A DNA stretch of 64,000 bases from Halarcobacter mediterraneus (GCF_004116625.1 NZ_NXIE01000002.1:372001-436000); one strand, 5' to 3'; positions 35,859 through 45,604 are shown, counted from the stretch's first letter. Made by a program: numbers and translations. Notes: a model not told the origin generated them from the letters alone.

Positions 35859-36809
35859 TTATAATTCTTTTTTATTTTCTATATATGTATATTCTAAAAG
35901 TGTTGATACTGTTCTAGTATAAGGAGAATCAAGATTTTGTTTTTCATTGTTTTTTATTACAATTTCACATATTTCTTCAAGTTCTATTTTTCTATTATTT
36001 TCAACATCAACTAACATTGAAGGTTTAATTGAATCAAACTTTTTAATTAGTTCATACATTTGATTTATATCTTCATCAAAAAAAAGTACTCCATCTACTT
36101 TTGCAGCACTTGCTGTTTCTTTCATAAGATTTAAAACTATTTTTGAAAGTTTTTTATGATGCATTAAAATACCAGTTTCTATTTTCAAAAGTGCACAAAT
36201 AGCATTTACACCATTATTTATAATTAATTTTTTCCATAATTCAAATTTTATATTATCAGTTATCATACATAAAGTATTAGCTTTAGTTAAAATATTTGTA
36301 AAATCAAGTAAAAAAGCTTTACTTTTATTTGTTAATTTCATTGCACCGATTATTGTCTCTACATCTCCTGTTGCTTCAATTAACCCAGGTTTTAAAATAT
36401 GTGCGCCTATTTTTCTACAAAGTCCACCAATAACTTTTTCTTTAGGAAAATATTTACAAAGTATCTCTTCATTTTCAACTCCATTTTGTAAAGAAACAAT
36501 AAAAGGAATTTCTTCTATAAAATTAAGTTTAGAAGCTAATTGTTCTGCAATTGAATTTGTAGTAGTAGATTTAGTTGTAATAATTATAGCATCAACTTTT
36601 TGTAAAAATAAAGTATTTAATTCAGACAATTCCAAGGCATTAACTTTTTTGTTAAAGTTAAATCTTGGATGTTTTAACTTCAAAGTATTTTCTTGCAGTG
36701 CAATTAAATGTTTTCCTCTTGCTATAAATAAAACATTATGTCCAGAGTTTATAAGTTTTGCACCATAAAATGAACCTATTCCACCAGCACCTAAAATTAT
36801 AAAATTCAT
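35859..36809 (-). CDS. Ketopantoate reductase (PanE/ApbA) family protein
   Basis: A 316-residue oxidoreductase with an N-terminal Rossmann loop (ILGAGGIGSFYGAKLINSG), the catalytic Lys region (IKFELWKKLIINNGVNAICAL near residue 190) and the C-terminal helical domain (MLVDVENNRKIELEEI near residue 265). PanE reduces 2-dehydropantoate to pantoate. Many genomes have paralogs with other 2-oxoacid substrates, and the two transporter neighbours leave that open. It starts 12 bases after the T-run of the terminator that ends the catabolic operon. Confidence 0.82.
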   Translation of the reverse strand: MNFIILGAGGIGSFYGAKLINSGHNVLFIARGKHLIALQENTLKLKHPRFNFNKKVNALELSELNTLFLQKVDAIIITTKSTTTNSIAEQLASKLNFIEEIPFIVSLQNGVENEEILCKYFPKEKVIGGLCRKIGAHILKPGLIEATGDVETIIGAMKLTNKSKAFLLDFTNILTKANTLCMITDNIKFELWKKLIINNGVNAICALLKIETGILMHHKKLSKIVLNLMKETASAAKVDGVLFFDEDINQMYELIKKFDSIKPSMLVDVENNRKIELEEICEIVIKNNEKQNLDSPYTRTVSTLLEYTYIENKKEL

Positions 36810-36820
36810 TTTACTTCCTT

Positions 36821-36847
36821 AAAAAAAAGCCCCTTTTTAAAGGAACT
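36821..36847 (-). terminator. Terminator at the end of the meta-cleavage operon
   Basis: On the minus strand AGTTCCTT (36847..36840), loop TAAA, AAGGGGCT with two G-T pairs, then eight T. It lies directly after dmpD and only a dozen bases before the PanE-like ATG, so it could also act as an attenuator. Confidence 0.8.
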
Positions 36848-36850
36848 TTC

Positions 36851-37672
36851 TTATTGTTCGATAAAAAAATCTAATAATAATTTATTAAATCTATCTTTAT
36901 GTTCAATCTGTGTCCAGTGACCACATTGTCCAAATACATGAAGTTGAGATTTTAATATAAGTTGATTTAATCTAATAGAGTTTTGTAAAGGAATTACTTT
37001 ATCTTCTCTACCATGAATTATTAAAACCTCTTTATCAATCTTTTTAATATCATTTTCATCACTTTCCATTAAATCAACACCATTTTGTCTTGGTGCTGGA
37101 AACATAGATGAAAAAGATTCTTGAAAACCAGGTCTTATACTAGCCTCATATCTCATTTTTGCTAAATCATCTGTCACAAGTTCTCTACTATATGCAAAAA
37201 TATCAAGTAATTCTTTCATATTTTCAAAACTCGGTGTGTATCCCCAAGCTTTATCTAAACCATATGTTAAATCAAAAGGTACACCAACTGCACCCATTAA
37301 AACAACTCTATCAAACTTTTCAGGATATTTTATAACTAAAGCTAAAGCTAAAGCCCCACCAAATGAGTTTCCTACTAATTTTACTTTTTGTAAATTTAAA
37401 GCATCCATTAAATCAATAATTTGCTGAACCCAAATATCCATACCATAAGTAATTCCTTCAGGTCTATCACTATAACCAAAACCTACCATATCTGGAGCAA
37501 TAACTCTAAATTTTTTTGCTAATTCAGGCATAGCTAATCTCCAATTTGCATAAGCTGAAACTCCTGGACCTGAACCATGAATGAAAATTATAGCTTCCCC
37601 CTCACCTACATCATGATAGTTAGTATTAAAGTTGCCTGTTTTTATATTTTTTGCTATTTCTGAATTTGACAT
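36851..37672 (-). CDS. dmpD: 2-hydroxymuconate semialdehyde hydrolase (alpha/beta hydrolase)
   Basis: A 273-residue alpha/beta hydrolase. HGSGPGVSAYANW near residue 33 is the oxyanion-side loop, typical of C-C bond hydrolases. The nucleophile elbow GNSFGG is near residue 102, the acid in IIHGREDKVIPL near residue 220, and the His in GQCGHWTQIEH near residue 250. DmpD/XylF splits 2-hydroxymuconic semialdehyde to formate and 2-hydroxypenta-2,4-dienoate. It is last in the eleven-gene operon, unlike the Pseudomonas order where it follows dmpC. Confidence 0.92.
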   Translation of the reverse strand: MSNSEIAKNIKTGNFNTNYHDVGEGEAIIFIHGSGPGVSAYANWRLAMPELAKKFRVIAPDMVGFGYSDRPEGITYGMDIWVQQIIDLMDALNLQKVKLVGNSFGGALALALVIKYPEKFDRVVLMGAVGVPFDLTYGLDKAWGYTPSFENMKELLDIFAYSRELVTDDLAKMRYEASIRPGFQESFSSMFPAPRQNGVDLMESDENDIKKIDKEVLIIHGREDKVIPLQNSIRLNQLILKSQLHVFGQCGHWTQIEHKDRFNKLLLDFFIEQ

Positions 37673-37674
37673 TT

Positions 37675-38691
37675 TTATCTTCCTTTATCTAAATTAAACT
37701 CTTGAGCTAAGAGTTTATATGAATTTAATCTATCCTCAAAAGAGTAAGTTACATTTACAATCATAACCTCATCAACTTCGTACTCTTTTGCTAATCTTTC
37801 TATTTGTTTTTTACACTCTTTTGGTGTTCCTAAAATCATTGTTTCCATAGTTTCATGATAATAAAGTTTATCTTCATAAGACAACTCTTCATAAAGTTTT
37901 TCTACATCTTTTGGAGAAAATAGTCCATCTCTTACACTATGTCTAAAAGCTTGCACTTTCCAATAAGTATGAGTTGTGGCAATTTCTATTGCTTTTTCTT
38001 TTGTTTGGGCACAAATACAAGCTACAGCTATCATTGCTTTAGGTTTTAAAAAATTCTTTGATGGTCTAAATTGTTTTTTATAAGTGTCTATTATTTGCTT
38101 TGGTCTATCATGAGTTCCTATAAATAAAGCCAAACAAAACCCTGCTCCCACTTGAGCAGCTAAAGATGAACTTCCATCACTAGAACCCAATAAATATACA
38201 GGAACAAAACTATCTTGTTTTGGAGAAACTCCAACTTCATGAAAACATTCATCTTCGGCAATAGTATCATCTAAAAACCCTATTAAATCATAAGTTTTTT
38301 TTGTATATGAATCACTATTTTTATTATGTAAAGCTCTTGCACTTAAAAAATTTGCACCATTTGCTCTACCAATTCCTAAATCAATTCTATCTCCATAAAG
38401 TGCATTTAAAGCATTAAATGTTTCTGCTACTTTATATGCACTATAATGATTTAGCATAACTCCACCACTTCCAACTTTTATTTTAGAAGTTACACTTGCA
38501 ACTGCACCAACCATAATTTCTGGACTAGCACTTGCATATCCTGGTGTATCATGATGTTCTGCACACCAATATCTATAAAAACCAAATTCTTCACAAGCCT
38601 TTGCTAATTTTAAAGTATCATGTAAACCTTCTTTAGGCTCTTTATTATCATGAATTGGTGACTGATCTAATACACTAAGTTTTAATTGCAT
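37675..38691 (-). CDS. LLM-class (luciferase-like) flavin-dependent oxidoreductase
   Basis: A 338-residue protein of the bacterial luciferase-like monooxygenase class. The N-terminal LSVLDQSPIHDNKEP and the blocks YRYWCAEHHDTPGYASASPE near residue 39 and VGSGGVMLNHYSAYKVAE near residue 73 match the MsnO8/YhbW-like subgroup. It needs reduced flavin from elsewhere. No step of the standard phenol route requires it, so its presence in the operon between dmpI and dmpD suggests an extra substrate or an unknown side reaction. It begins directly after the dmpI stop. Confidence 0.9.
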   Translation of the reverse strand: MQLKLSVLDQSPIHDNKEPKEGLHDTLKLAKACEEFGFYRYWCAEHHDTPGYASASPEIMVGAVASVTSKIKVGSGGVMLNHYSAYKVAETFNALNALYGDRIDLGIGRANGANFLSARALHNKNSDSYTKKTYDLIGFLDDTIAEDECFHEVGVSPKQDSFVPVYLLGSSDGSSSLAAQVGAGFCLALFIGTHDRPKQIIDTYKKQFRPSKNFLKPKAMIAVACICAQTKEKAIEIATTHTYWKVQAFRHSVRDGLFSPKDVEKLYEELSYEDKLYYHETMETMILGTPKECKKQIERLAKEYEVDEVMIVNVTYSFEDRLNSYKLLAQEFNLDKGR

Positions 38692-38883
38692 TTATCTTCC
38701 TAGTTTTTTTGCACTTTGTCCTGCTATACCAAAATGTTGTTTTGGCATTTCATTTAACATAACTCTTATATTTGGAATAGGAGCATCTATTGCTTCATGA
38801 ATTGCTTGAGTTACTTTTTCAATCAGCTTCTCTTTTTGCTCATCTGTTCGACCTTCAATAATGTTTATTGTTGCTATTGGCAT
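38692..38883 (-). CDS. dmpI: 4-oxalocrotonate tautomerase
   Basis: A 63-residue enzyme that isomerises 2-hydroxymuconate to 2-oxo-3-hexenedioate. After Met removal Pro1 is the catalytic base. Arg11 (IIEGRTDEQ), Arg39 (NIRVML) and Phe50 (KQHFGI) are all in the canonical numbering. It forms a hexamer. It stands between the decarboxylase and the LLM protein in the operon. Confidence 0.96.
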   Translation of the reverse strand: MPIATINIIEGRTDEQKEKLIEKVTQAIHEAIDAPIPNIRVMLNEMPKQHFGIAGQSAKKLGR

Positions 38884-38911
38884 GGATTCTCCTTAAAAAT
38901 TGTCCCTACTT

Positions 38912-39700
38912 CTACACAAATCTAAATGATACTGTACCTAAATCTTGAAACTTCACTGTTACATTATCACCTTTTTTTACACTTGTTGCAGCTGTAATTG
39001 CTCCTGAAAGGATATACTCTCCAGCTCTTAATTTTTCGCCACGTTCTGCTAACATATTTGCAAGCATAGCAATTGCAGTGGCTGGATGTCCAAGAACAGC
39101 AGCTCCTGCTCCTAATTCCACAATTTCACCATTGATTTCCATAACAACTCCAAGAGTTTTCAAATCAAGTCCATCAATACTTCTTGCTTGTCCACCTGTT
39201 ACATATCTTGAAGATGATGAATTATCAGCAATAACAGATTTTAAATCAAATTTAAAATCTTTATATCTTGAATCAATAATCTCAACAGCAGGCATAACAA
39301 AATCAGTTGCAGCTAAAACATCTCCAATATGACAACCAGGTCCACTTAAATCACTTTTTAAAACAAATGCAATTTCTGCTTCAACTTTTGGATGAATTAA
39401 TTCATCAATCTTAATTTCTGCTCCATCACCATATGAAAAATAATCAGCTAAATATCCATAACAAGGATTTGGTACACCCATTTGCTTCATTTTTGCTTGT
39501 GAGGTAAGACCCATTTTCATACCTACAATTTTATGACCTTTAGCTTCTTTATTTGCTCTTGCAGTCCATTGAATATCATAAGCATCTTCATAGGTCATAT
39601 CTGGATAATCATCTGTAATTTTAGTTATCTCATATGCTTGTAATTCAGCATCTTCACAATGATGTGCAAGTTTTTCTATAGTTGCTTTATCTAAACTCAT
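38912..39700 (-). CDS. dmpH: 2-oxo-3-hexenedioate (4-oxalocrotonate) decarboxylase
   Basis: A 262-residue member of the hydratase/decarboxylase family. Family motifs are YDIQWTARANKEAKGHKIVG near residue 43, PKVEAEIAFVLKSDLSGPG near residue 105 (metal ligands Glu) and EIIDSRYKDFKFDLKSVIADN near residue 138. It is a paralog of the protein at 41629. I assign it as DmpH because it lies between the aldolase and tautomerase genes, as in Pseudomonas dmpG-dmpH-dmpI. The order supports the split, while the sequence alone does not decide. Confidence 0.85.
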   Translation of the reverse strand: MSLDKATIEKLAHHCEDAELQAYEITKITDDYPDMTYEDAYDIQWTARANKEAKGHKIVGMKMGLTSQAKMKQMGVPNPCYGYLADYFSYGDGAEIKIDELIHPKVEAEIAFVLKSDLSGPGCHIGDVLAATDFVMPAVEIIDSRYKDFKFDLKSVIADNSSSSRYVTGGQARSIDGLDLKTLGVVMEINGEIVELGAGAAVLGHPATAIAMLANMLAERGEKLRAGEYILSGAITAATSVKKGDNVTVKFQDLGTVSFRFV

Positions 39701-39704
39701 TATA

Positions 39705-40727
39705 TTATCCTCTCTCTTTTGCCATATCTAATGCTAAATCTTCAATCATATCTTCTTGACCACCTACCATTCCTCTTCTTCCAAGTTCTAATAAAAGTGT
39801 TCTTGCATCAATTCCATATTTTTCTTGAGCTCTTCTTGCAAATAATAAGAATGAAGAATAAACTCCTGCATACCCAAGTGTAATAGAGTCTCTTGAAATT
39901 CTTGTTGGTTTCCCCATAATAGGAAGAGCAATATCTTCTGCTGCATCTTCTATTTTATGTAAATCAATTCCAGTTTCTACCCCCATTCTATTTAATACAG
40001 CAACTAAAACTTCAGTTGCTGTATTTCCAGAACCAGCTCCAAAACCTGCTAAAGAAGCATCTATTCTAGTAGCTCCTGCTTCAATTGCCGCTAAAGAGTT
40101 TGCAACGCCCATTGACATATTATTATGTCCATGAAAACCTATTTCAATATCATCTCCAAACTCTTTTTTAAGTATTGCTATTCTTTCACTTACATCATCA
40201 GGTAACATATATCCAGCTGAATCTGTAGCATAGATACAATTCGCACCATAAGAAACCATTTTAGAAGCCTCTTCTAATAACTTCTCAGGAGTTACCATAT
40301 GTGCCATCATTAAAAATCCAACTGTATCAAGTCCCATTTCAACTGCTGCTTTTATATGCTGTGCTGATACATCAGCTTCAGTACAATGAGTTGCTACTCT
40401 AACTGTTGATATTCCTTTTTCTACAGCTCTTTCCAAATCTTTTACAATTCCAATTCCAGGAAGTAATAAAGCAGAAACTTTTGCATTTTTTACACTTGAT
40501 ACTGCTGTTTCAATCCACTCTTCATCTGTATGTTTTCCATATCCATAGTTAAGAGAACTTCCACCTAAACCATCTCCATGTGTTACTTCAATCATAGGAA
40601 CACCTGCTTCATCCATAGCTTTAGACATAGAAGCCATTTCTTCTAATGTAAATTGATGTCTAATAGAGTGCATACCATCTCTTAAAGACATGTCATGAAT
40701 TGTTACTTTCTTACCTTTTAAATTCAT
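39705..40727 (-). CDS. dmpG: 4-hydroxy-2-oxovalerate aldolase
   Basis: A 340-residue metal-dependent aldolase that splits 4-hydroxy-2-oxovalerate into pyruvate and acetaldehyde. The metal and active-site blocks are [20 protein letters not shown] near residue 10 and [17 protein letters not shown] near residue 195. The C-terminal [11 protein letters not shown] stretch belongs to the communication domain with DmpF. It channels acetaldehyde to DmpF, encoded just upstream, with 1 base between the genes. Confidence 0.97.
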   Translation of the reverse strand: MNLKGKKVTIHDMSLRDGMHSIRHQFTLEEMASMSKAMDEAGVPMIEVTHGDGLGGSSLNYGYGKHTDEEWIETAVSSVKNAKVSALLLPGIGIVKDLERAVEKGISTVRVATHCTEADVSAQHIKAAVEMGLDTVGFLMMAHMVTPEKLLEEASKMVSYGANCIYATDSAGYMLPDDVSERIAILKKEFGDDIEIGFHGHNNMSMGVANSLAAIEAGATRIDASLAGFGAGSGNTATEVLVAVLNRMGVETGIDLHKIEDAAEDIALPIMGKPTRISRDSITLGYAGVYSSFLLFARRAQEKYGIDARTLLLELGRRGMVGGQEDMIEDLALDMAKERG

Positions 40728-40728
40728 G

Positions 40729-41613
40729 TTATGCTCCTTTAATTTTTTCAGCCATTTTTTCTGCTATGTTTGTTGCAGCTGCTGTAATAATGTCTAAGTT
40801 TCCAGCATATTTTGGTAAATAATCTCCTAATCCTTCCACTTCAAGGAAGATAGAAACTTTATTACCATCAAATACTGGTCCATTTTTTAACTTATATCCA
40901 GGTACAAACTGCTGAATTTTTTTTACCATTTCTTGAACAGATTTTGTAATTTCTTCTTTATTTGGCTCATCAACTGTTTGACAATGAACTGTATCTCTCA
41001 TCATAAGTGGAGGTTCCGCTGGATTTAAAATAATAATTGCTTTACCTTTTTTTACATTTCCAACTTTTTCAATTCCAAGGGCTGTTGTTTCTGTAAATTC
41101 ATCAATATTAGCCCTTGTTCCAGGACCTGCTGATTTTGAAGCAACAGTTGCAATGATTTCAGCATAATCAACTTCTTGAACAGAAGAAACAGCTGCAACC
41201 ATAGGAATAGTTGCTTGTCCACCACAAGTTACCATATTTACATTTTGTGTATTTTGAGCTAATAATTCATCAATATTAACAGAAGGTACACAAAATGGTC
41301 CAATAGCAGCAGGAGTTAAGTCAATAACCATAACTCCTTGTTCAGCTAATTTTCTATTATTTTCTCCATGAACATAAGCAGATGTTGCATCAAAAGCAAT
41401 TTTTACTCCATCTTCTTTTATGAAGGGAAGTAAACCATCAACACCTTCATGGGTTATTTTCATTCCAGCATCTTTTGCTTTTTTTAATCCATCAGACTCA
41501 GGATCAATACCTACCATCCATAAAGGATTTAAAATCTCACTTCTTTGAAGTTTATACATCAAGTCTGTTCCAATATTTCCAGACCCAATTAAAGCACAAT
41601 TAATTTTTTCCAT
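40729..41613 (-). CDS. dmpF: Acetaldehyde dehydrogenase (acetylating)
   Basis: A 294-residue enzyme that turns acetaldehyde, CoA and NAD+ into acetyl-CoA. The Rossmann loop is [13 protein letters not shown] at the N-terminus. The catalytic Cys is in [16 protein letters not shown] near residue 128. [15 protein letters not shown] near residue 198 is another conserved block. It is the physical partner of DmpG. Confidence 0.97.
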   Translation of the reverse strand: MEKINCALIGSGNIGTDLMYKLQRSEILNPLWMVGIDPESDGLKKAKDAGMKITHEGVDGLLPFIKEDGVKIAFDATSAYVHGENNRKLAEQGVMVIDLTPAAIGPFCVPSVNIDELLAQNTQNVNMVTCGGQATIPMVAAVSSVQEVDYAEIIATVASKSAGPGTRANIDEFTETTALGIEKVGNVKKGKAIIILNPAEPPLMMRDTVHCQTVDEPNKEEITKSVQEMVKKIQQFVPGYKLKNGPVFDGNKVSIFLEVEGLGDYLPKYAGNLDIITAAATNIAEKMAEKIKGA

Positions 41614-41628
41614 TTCTAATCCTTTACC

Positions 41629-42423
41629 TTATACGAATCTACACGAAGCAGAACCGATTCCACCAATATTAATTGTCATATTATCTCCTGCTTCAATGGT
41701 TACCATTGCACATAAAGCTCCTGATAAAATAACCTCTCCAGCTTTTAATCCAACACCATAAGAACCTAGAGTATTTGCAAGCCAAGCTACTGCATTTACA
41801 GGACTTCCAAGAGCTGCTGCCCCTGCACCTGTATGTAGTAGTTCACCATTTCTTTCTAAAGTTATTCCACAAGTAGTTAAATCAACATCTCTTGGGTCAA
41901 CACCTTTACCACCAAATACCATATAACCACAAGAAGCATTATCTGCAACTGTATCTTGAATTTTGATTTTCCAATCTTTAATTCTAGAATCAACTATTTC
42001 AAAACAAGGCATAACAAACTTTGTAGCTTTTAAAACATCTGCTGTTGTTACACCTGGCCCCATTAAATCTTCTTTTAAAACAAAAGCTATTTCACCTTCT
42101 GCCTTTGGTTGAATCATTTTATTTGTTACATCAATTACATCACCATCATTAAAAATCATATCTGATAAAAGATATCCAAAATCTGGCTGATGAACACCTA
42201 GCATATTCATAACTACTTTTGATGTTACACCTATTTTTTTACCAATGACTTTTGATTTATCATCTTCTAATCTTCTAGTTAAAAAATGGTGTTGAATTGC
42301 ATAAGCATCTTCTATAGTTGAGTCTGGCTCTCTATTAGAGATTGGCTCAATTGTATAGTTTCCTTTTAATGCTTCATATAATTCATTTCCATACTTTTCA
42401 ATTTTTTCAGTATTCATTGCCAT
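41629..42423 (-). CDS. dmpE: 2-oxopent-4-enoate (2-hydroxypentadienoate) hydratase
   Basis: A 264-residue member of the same family as DmpH, with AYAIQHHFLTRRLEDDKSKVIG near residue 42, PKAEGEIAFVLKEDLMGPG near residue 106 and IVDSRIKDWKIKIQDTVADN near residue 140. It hydrates 2-hydroxypenta-2,4-dienoate to 4-hydroxy-2-oxovalerate. It is assigned as DmpE by position directly before dmpF, as in the Pseudomonas operon. The alternative, that this one is the decarboxylase, cannot be excluded by motif. Confidence 0.85.
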   Translation of the reverse strand: MAMNTEKIEKYGNELYEALKGNYTIEPISNREPDSTIEDAYAIQHHFLTRRLEDDKSKVIGKKIGVTSKVVMNMLGVHQPDFGYLLSDMIFNDGDVIDVTNKMIQPKAEGEIAFVLKEDLMGPGVTTADVLKATKFVMPCFEIVDSRIKDWKIKIQDTVADNASCGYMVFGGKGVDPRDVDLTTCGITLERNGELLHTGAGAAALGSPVNAVAWLANTLGSYGVGLKAGEVILSGALCAMVTIEAGDNMTINIGGIGSASCRFV

Positions 42424-42433
42424 AACTTAACCC

Positions 42434-43891
42434 TTACATCTTTATACATACATTTTTTAATTCTGTATAGAATTCAAGTGAATAATGTCCACCTTCTCTA
42501 CCAATACCAGAACCTTTCATTCCACCAAATGGTGTTCTTAAATCTCTTAAGAACCAAGAATTAATCCATACAATACCAGATTCTATTTCACTTGCAACCC
42601 TATGGGCTCTATCTAAATTTTCTGTGAAAATTGTAGACGCTAAACCGTAATTTGTATCATTTGCCATTTTAATCACCTCTTCTTCAGTATCAAAAGGTGC
42701 AATATGACAACAAGGTCCAAAAACCTCTTCTTTTACTACAGTTGCATCTTCAGGTAAACCTGTCCAAATAGTTGGTTCAACAAAAAAACCATTTGCTAAT
42801 TCACCTTCCATTTTAGGAGCTCCGCCACCAAGAATTATATTTGCACCCTCTTTTTTTGCAATATCATAAAATTCTAATACTTTATCTCTATGAGCTGCAC
42901 TTACTACTGGTCCCATATCTACAGATTCATCATTGTGTTGCCCAAGTTTTAATTTTGAAGCTGATTCTTTAAGTTTTTCAACAAATTCATCAAAGATAGG
43001 TCTTTGTACATAAACTCTTTCTGTTCCTAAACATACTTGTCCTGAATTTGCAAAACAAGATCTTGTAGTTTCACGAATAGCTTTTTCCATATCACAATCA
43101 GCAAATACAATAGCTGGGTTTTTACCACCAAGTTCTAATGATACATCTCTAACTCCATGAGAACAAGCTTGCATAATCATTTCACCAGTTTTTGTTTCAC
43201 CCGTAAAAGTAATTGCATCTACATCTTTATGAGAAGTTAGTAAATTTCCAGTAACACTTCCTTTACCTTGAACAACATTATAGGCACCAGCAGGTACTCC
43301 AACTTTACTCATAACTTCACCAAGAAGTGATGTAGTAGTTGGTGTAACTTGTGATGGTTTTACAACTACTGTATTACCACAAGCCATTGCTGGACCAACT
43401 TTCCAAGTCATAAGAAGTAAAGGTAGATTCCAAGGAGAGATTACTCCTATTACACCTTTTGGTTTTCTAACACTATAATTGAGCATATTTCTTCCATCAG
43501 GAGTATCTGCTTTATATACTTCTTCTGCATGAGATTTCATAGTATCTGCAAATACTTTGAAGTTTGCAGCACCTCTTGGAATATCAATATGTCTAGCAAT
43601 TGAGTATGGTTTACCAGTATCCAAACACTCAGCTTCTAAAAAATCATCAAATCTTCTATCGATTTCATTTGCTATTTCATACATCATAGCTATTCTATCG
43701 TTTAACTTCATTTGGCCCCATTCGCCAGTTAGTGCAGCTTTAGCAGCAGCAACTGCTGCATTAACTTCATCTTCTCTACCTAATGCCACTTGAGATAAAA
43801 TTTTTCCATTCATTGGATTTATATTTTCAAAGAATTCACCACAAGATGAATCCATAAATTGTCCATTTATATAGTGTTGTACTTTATTCAT
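42434..43891 (-). CDS. dmpC: 2-hydroxymuconic semialdehyde dehydrogenase
   Basis: A 485-residue aldehyde dehydrogenase. The NAD-binding ISPWNLPLLLMTWKVGPAMA is near residue 150, TFTGETKTG near residue 228, the catalytic Glu in LELGGKNPA near residue 253 and the catalytic Cys in FANSGQVCLGTERV near residue 285. It oxidises the ring-cleavage product to 2-hydroxymuconate, the dehydrogenase branch of the pathway. The start overlaps the preceding GlcG-like gene by 8 bases. Confidence 0.95.
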   Translation of the reverse strand: MNKVQHYINGQFMDSSCGEFFENINPMNGKILSQVALGREDEVNAAVAAAKAALTGEWGQMKLNDRIAMMYEIANEIDRRFDDFLEAECLDTGKPYSIARHIDIPRGAANFKVFADTMKSHAEEVYKADTPDGRNMLNYSVRKPKGVIGVISPWNLPLLLMTWKVGPAMACGNTVVVKPSQVTPTTTSLLGEVMSKVGVPAGAYNVVQGKGSVTGNLLTSHKDVDAITFTGETKTGEMIMQACSHGVRDVSLELGGKNPAIVFADCDMEKAIRETTRSCFANSGQVCLGTERVYVQRPIFDEFVEKLKESASKLKLGQHNDESVDMGPVVSAAHRDKVLEFYDIAKKEGANIILGGGAPKMEGELANGFFVEPTIWTGLPEDATVVKEEVFGPCCHIAPFDTEEEVIKMANDTNYGLASTIFTENLDRAHRVASEIESGIVWINSWFLRDLRTPFGGMKGSGIGREGGHYSLEFYTELKNVCIKM

Positions 43892-44312
43892 TTTCTAATC
43901 CTATTTTTGTAATTGCGTATTTTGCGCAAATAATATCTTCTTCTTCTGTTCCACCTGAAACACCAATTGCACCTATTTTTATACCTTTTTCAAAAATCGG
44001 CATCCCTCCTCCAAAAGGAATTAATCGTTCCCTATTTGAAAATCCTTGTTCCAAATGAGGCATACTTTTGAAAATTGTAGTCCATTGAGCTGTTGGAAAA
44101 CCAAAACTTGAACTGGTATAAGCCTTGTCTTTAGCAATTTCTATAGAATGAATAAAAGAGTTTTCCATTCTTAAAAATGCCATCTCTAAGCCTTTATTAT
44201 CAGTAACAGATACATTAATTGCTATTTTTAACTCTTCTGCTTTTTCAACTGCACAAAGACAAGCTTCCATTGCCGCTTGTCTTGATATAGTTTTTTCAAC
44301 TATAGTATTCAT
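43884..44312 (-). CDS. GlcG/HbpS-family protein
   Basis: A 142-residue protein with the GlcG/HbpS (DUF336) pattern: AINVSVTDNKGLEMAFLRME near residue 32, RLIPFGGGMPIFEKG near residue 97 and GAIGVSGGTEEED near residue 115. There is no signal peptide, so it is cytoplasmic, unlike secreted HbpS. HbpS binds haem, while other family members have unknown roles next to catabolic genes. It lies between the dioxygenase and the dehydrogenase genes and is translationally coupled to dmpC. A role in keeping the Fe(II) dioxygenase active is only a guess. Confidence 0.85.
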   Translation of the reverse strand: MNTIVEKTISRQAAMEACLCAVEKAEELKIAINVSVTDNKGLEMAFLRMENSFIHSIEIAKDKAYTSSSFGFPTAQWTTIFKSMPHLEQGFSNRERLIPFGGGMPIFEKGIKIGAIGVSGGTEEEDIICAKYAITKIGLENE

Positions 44313-44320
44313 AAAAAAAC

Positions 44321-45268
44321 CTATTTATATGCAGAGAGAGTATATGCTGTTGTAAATGCACCATTTTCAATACCTGTATGGTAGAAAATCCCTCTCCATA
44401 ATTCATCTTCTGTCCAGGTAACTGTTGGCATATCTGGTTGCATTAAATAACCTAATCCTGCAAAGGTTTCTAATCTATGTCCAGATGGATCAAAGAAATA
44501 AATTGTTTCTCCTCTTGTTATTCCATGTCTTTGAGGGGTTACATCTATTTTTACATCATGCATAGCCATAACATCAGCAGCTCTTAAAATATCATTCCAC
44601 CCATCTAGAAAGAATGCAAAATGATGCATACCAGTTTTAGGTCCTGCAACAAAAGCAATATCATGAGGAGTAGAAGTTCTTGCTAACCATGTTGCAGCTT
44701 GTAAAGAACCTTCTGGACCTACACATACTTGTTCTGCTAAATTAAATTCTAAAACTTCTTGAAAAAACTTTGTTCCCGCCATAACGTTCTCAGGACCTTC
44801 GCACATTAATAAAACATGGTCAATCCAATGGGCTTTTATTCCTTTTCCTTCAAAAGGCCAAGGTCTTGGGTTTGTATCACCTACATCTTTTCCAACAAAA
44901 GTTTTTTCTGCGTATAAATGAAAAATATGACCACTTGGTGCAGTAAACTTTAATGATCTTCCACACTCAGCTAAAACACCTGCTTCTAAAAGTTCTGTTG
45001 AAACTCCATAGGCTTCTATTTTTTCTTTTAAATCATCAATATCAGAATCTTTTTCAACTTTATATGCTGCTGTATTAAAAGTAGCTTCTTCACTTGGTCT
45101 AAGAATTAAACTATATTTATCCCACTCATCCCAACACTTAAGATATAATGTTCCATTATCATCTTCCCTTACTACGTTCATACCCATAATGTTTTCATAA
45201 TAAGTTCTTGACTTATCTATGTCTAAAACATTTAAGTCAATATGTCCAAGTCTCATAACTCCACTCAT
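44321..45268 (-). CDS. dmpB: Catechol 2,3-dioxygenase
   Basis: A 315-residue extradiol dioxygenase of the vicinal oxygen chelate fold in two tandem modules. Fe(II) ligands by family position are the His in HWIDHVLLM near residue 155, His in [12 protein letters not shown] near residue 217 and Glu in [13 protein letters not shown] near residue 267. It cleaves catechol to 2-hydroxymuconic semialdehyde. It follows the ferredoxin gene by 15 bases. Length and motifs match the DmpB/XylE group. Confidence 0.97.
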   Translation of the reverse strand: MSGVMRLGHIDLNVLDIDKSRTYYENIMGMNVVREDDNGTLYLKCWDEWDKYSLILRPSEEATFNTAAYKVEKDSDIDDLKEKIEAYGVSTELLEAGVLAECGRSLKFTAPSGHIFHLYAEKTFVGKDVGDTNPRPWPFEGKGIKAHWIDHVLLMCEGPENVMAGTKFFQEVLEFNLAEQVCVGPEGSLQAATWLARTSTPHDIAFVAGPKTGMHHFAFFLDGWNDILRAADVMAMHDVKIDVTPQRHGITRGETIYFFDPSGHRLETFAGLGYLMQPDMPTVTWTEDELWRGIFYHTGIENGAFTTAYTLSAYK

Positions 45269-45283
45269 TTTTTCTCCTTAAAA

Positions 45284-45604
45284 TTAGTTTCCTAAGATAT
45301 ATACATTTTTATCAATATTTGATATGGTTTTAGGAAGGAATTCTATTTTCATATCTGTTTTTGGTAAAACCTTACAAGCTAAAACAATGTTATTGTTTTC
45401 ATCTTCTTCAGAGATATGTTTTCTATTCATTTTTAATTTTGAATAATCTCCATTTGAAATATGAATTTTACATACACCACAGGCACCATTATGACAGCCT
45501 TTAGGAACTAGATTTTCATAGATGCTTAATCCATCCATCAAGTTTTTGTTTTCATTACAAGTATGGTTTCTAGCTTTATCTTTAACCAAAATATTATATT
45601 TCAT
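45284..45604 (-). CDS. dmpQ: Plant-type [2Fe-2S] ferredoxin, reactivator of catechol dioxygenase
   Basis: A 106-residue ferredoxin with the chloroplast-type cluster motif C-H-N-G-A-C-G-V-C near residue 37 and a fourth Cys in LACKV near residue 78. XylT/DmpQ-type ferredoxins reduce the oxidised iron of catechol 2,3-dioxygenase, and the gene precedes dmpB in the Pseudomonas operon too. It is the first gene of the eleven-gene operon. A strong AGGAGG site precedes the ATG, and a GCGAAT box promoter (box c) lies upstream. Confidence 0.93.
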   Translation of the reverse strand: MKYNILVKDKARNHTCNENKNLMDGLSIYENLVPKGCHNGACGVCKIHISNGDYSKLKMNRKHISEEDENNNIVLACKVLPKTDMKIEFLPKTISNIDKNVYILGN

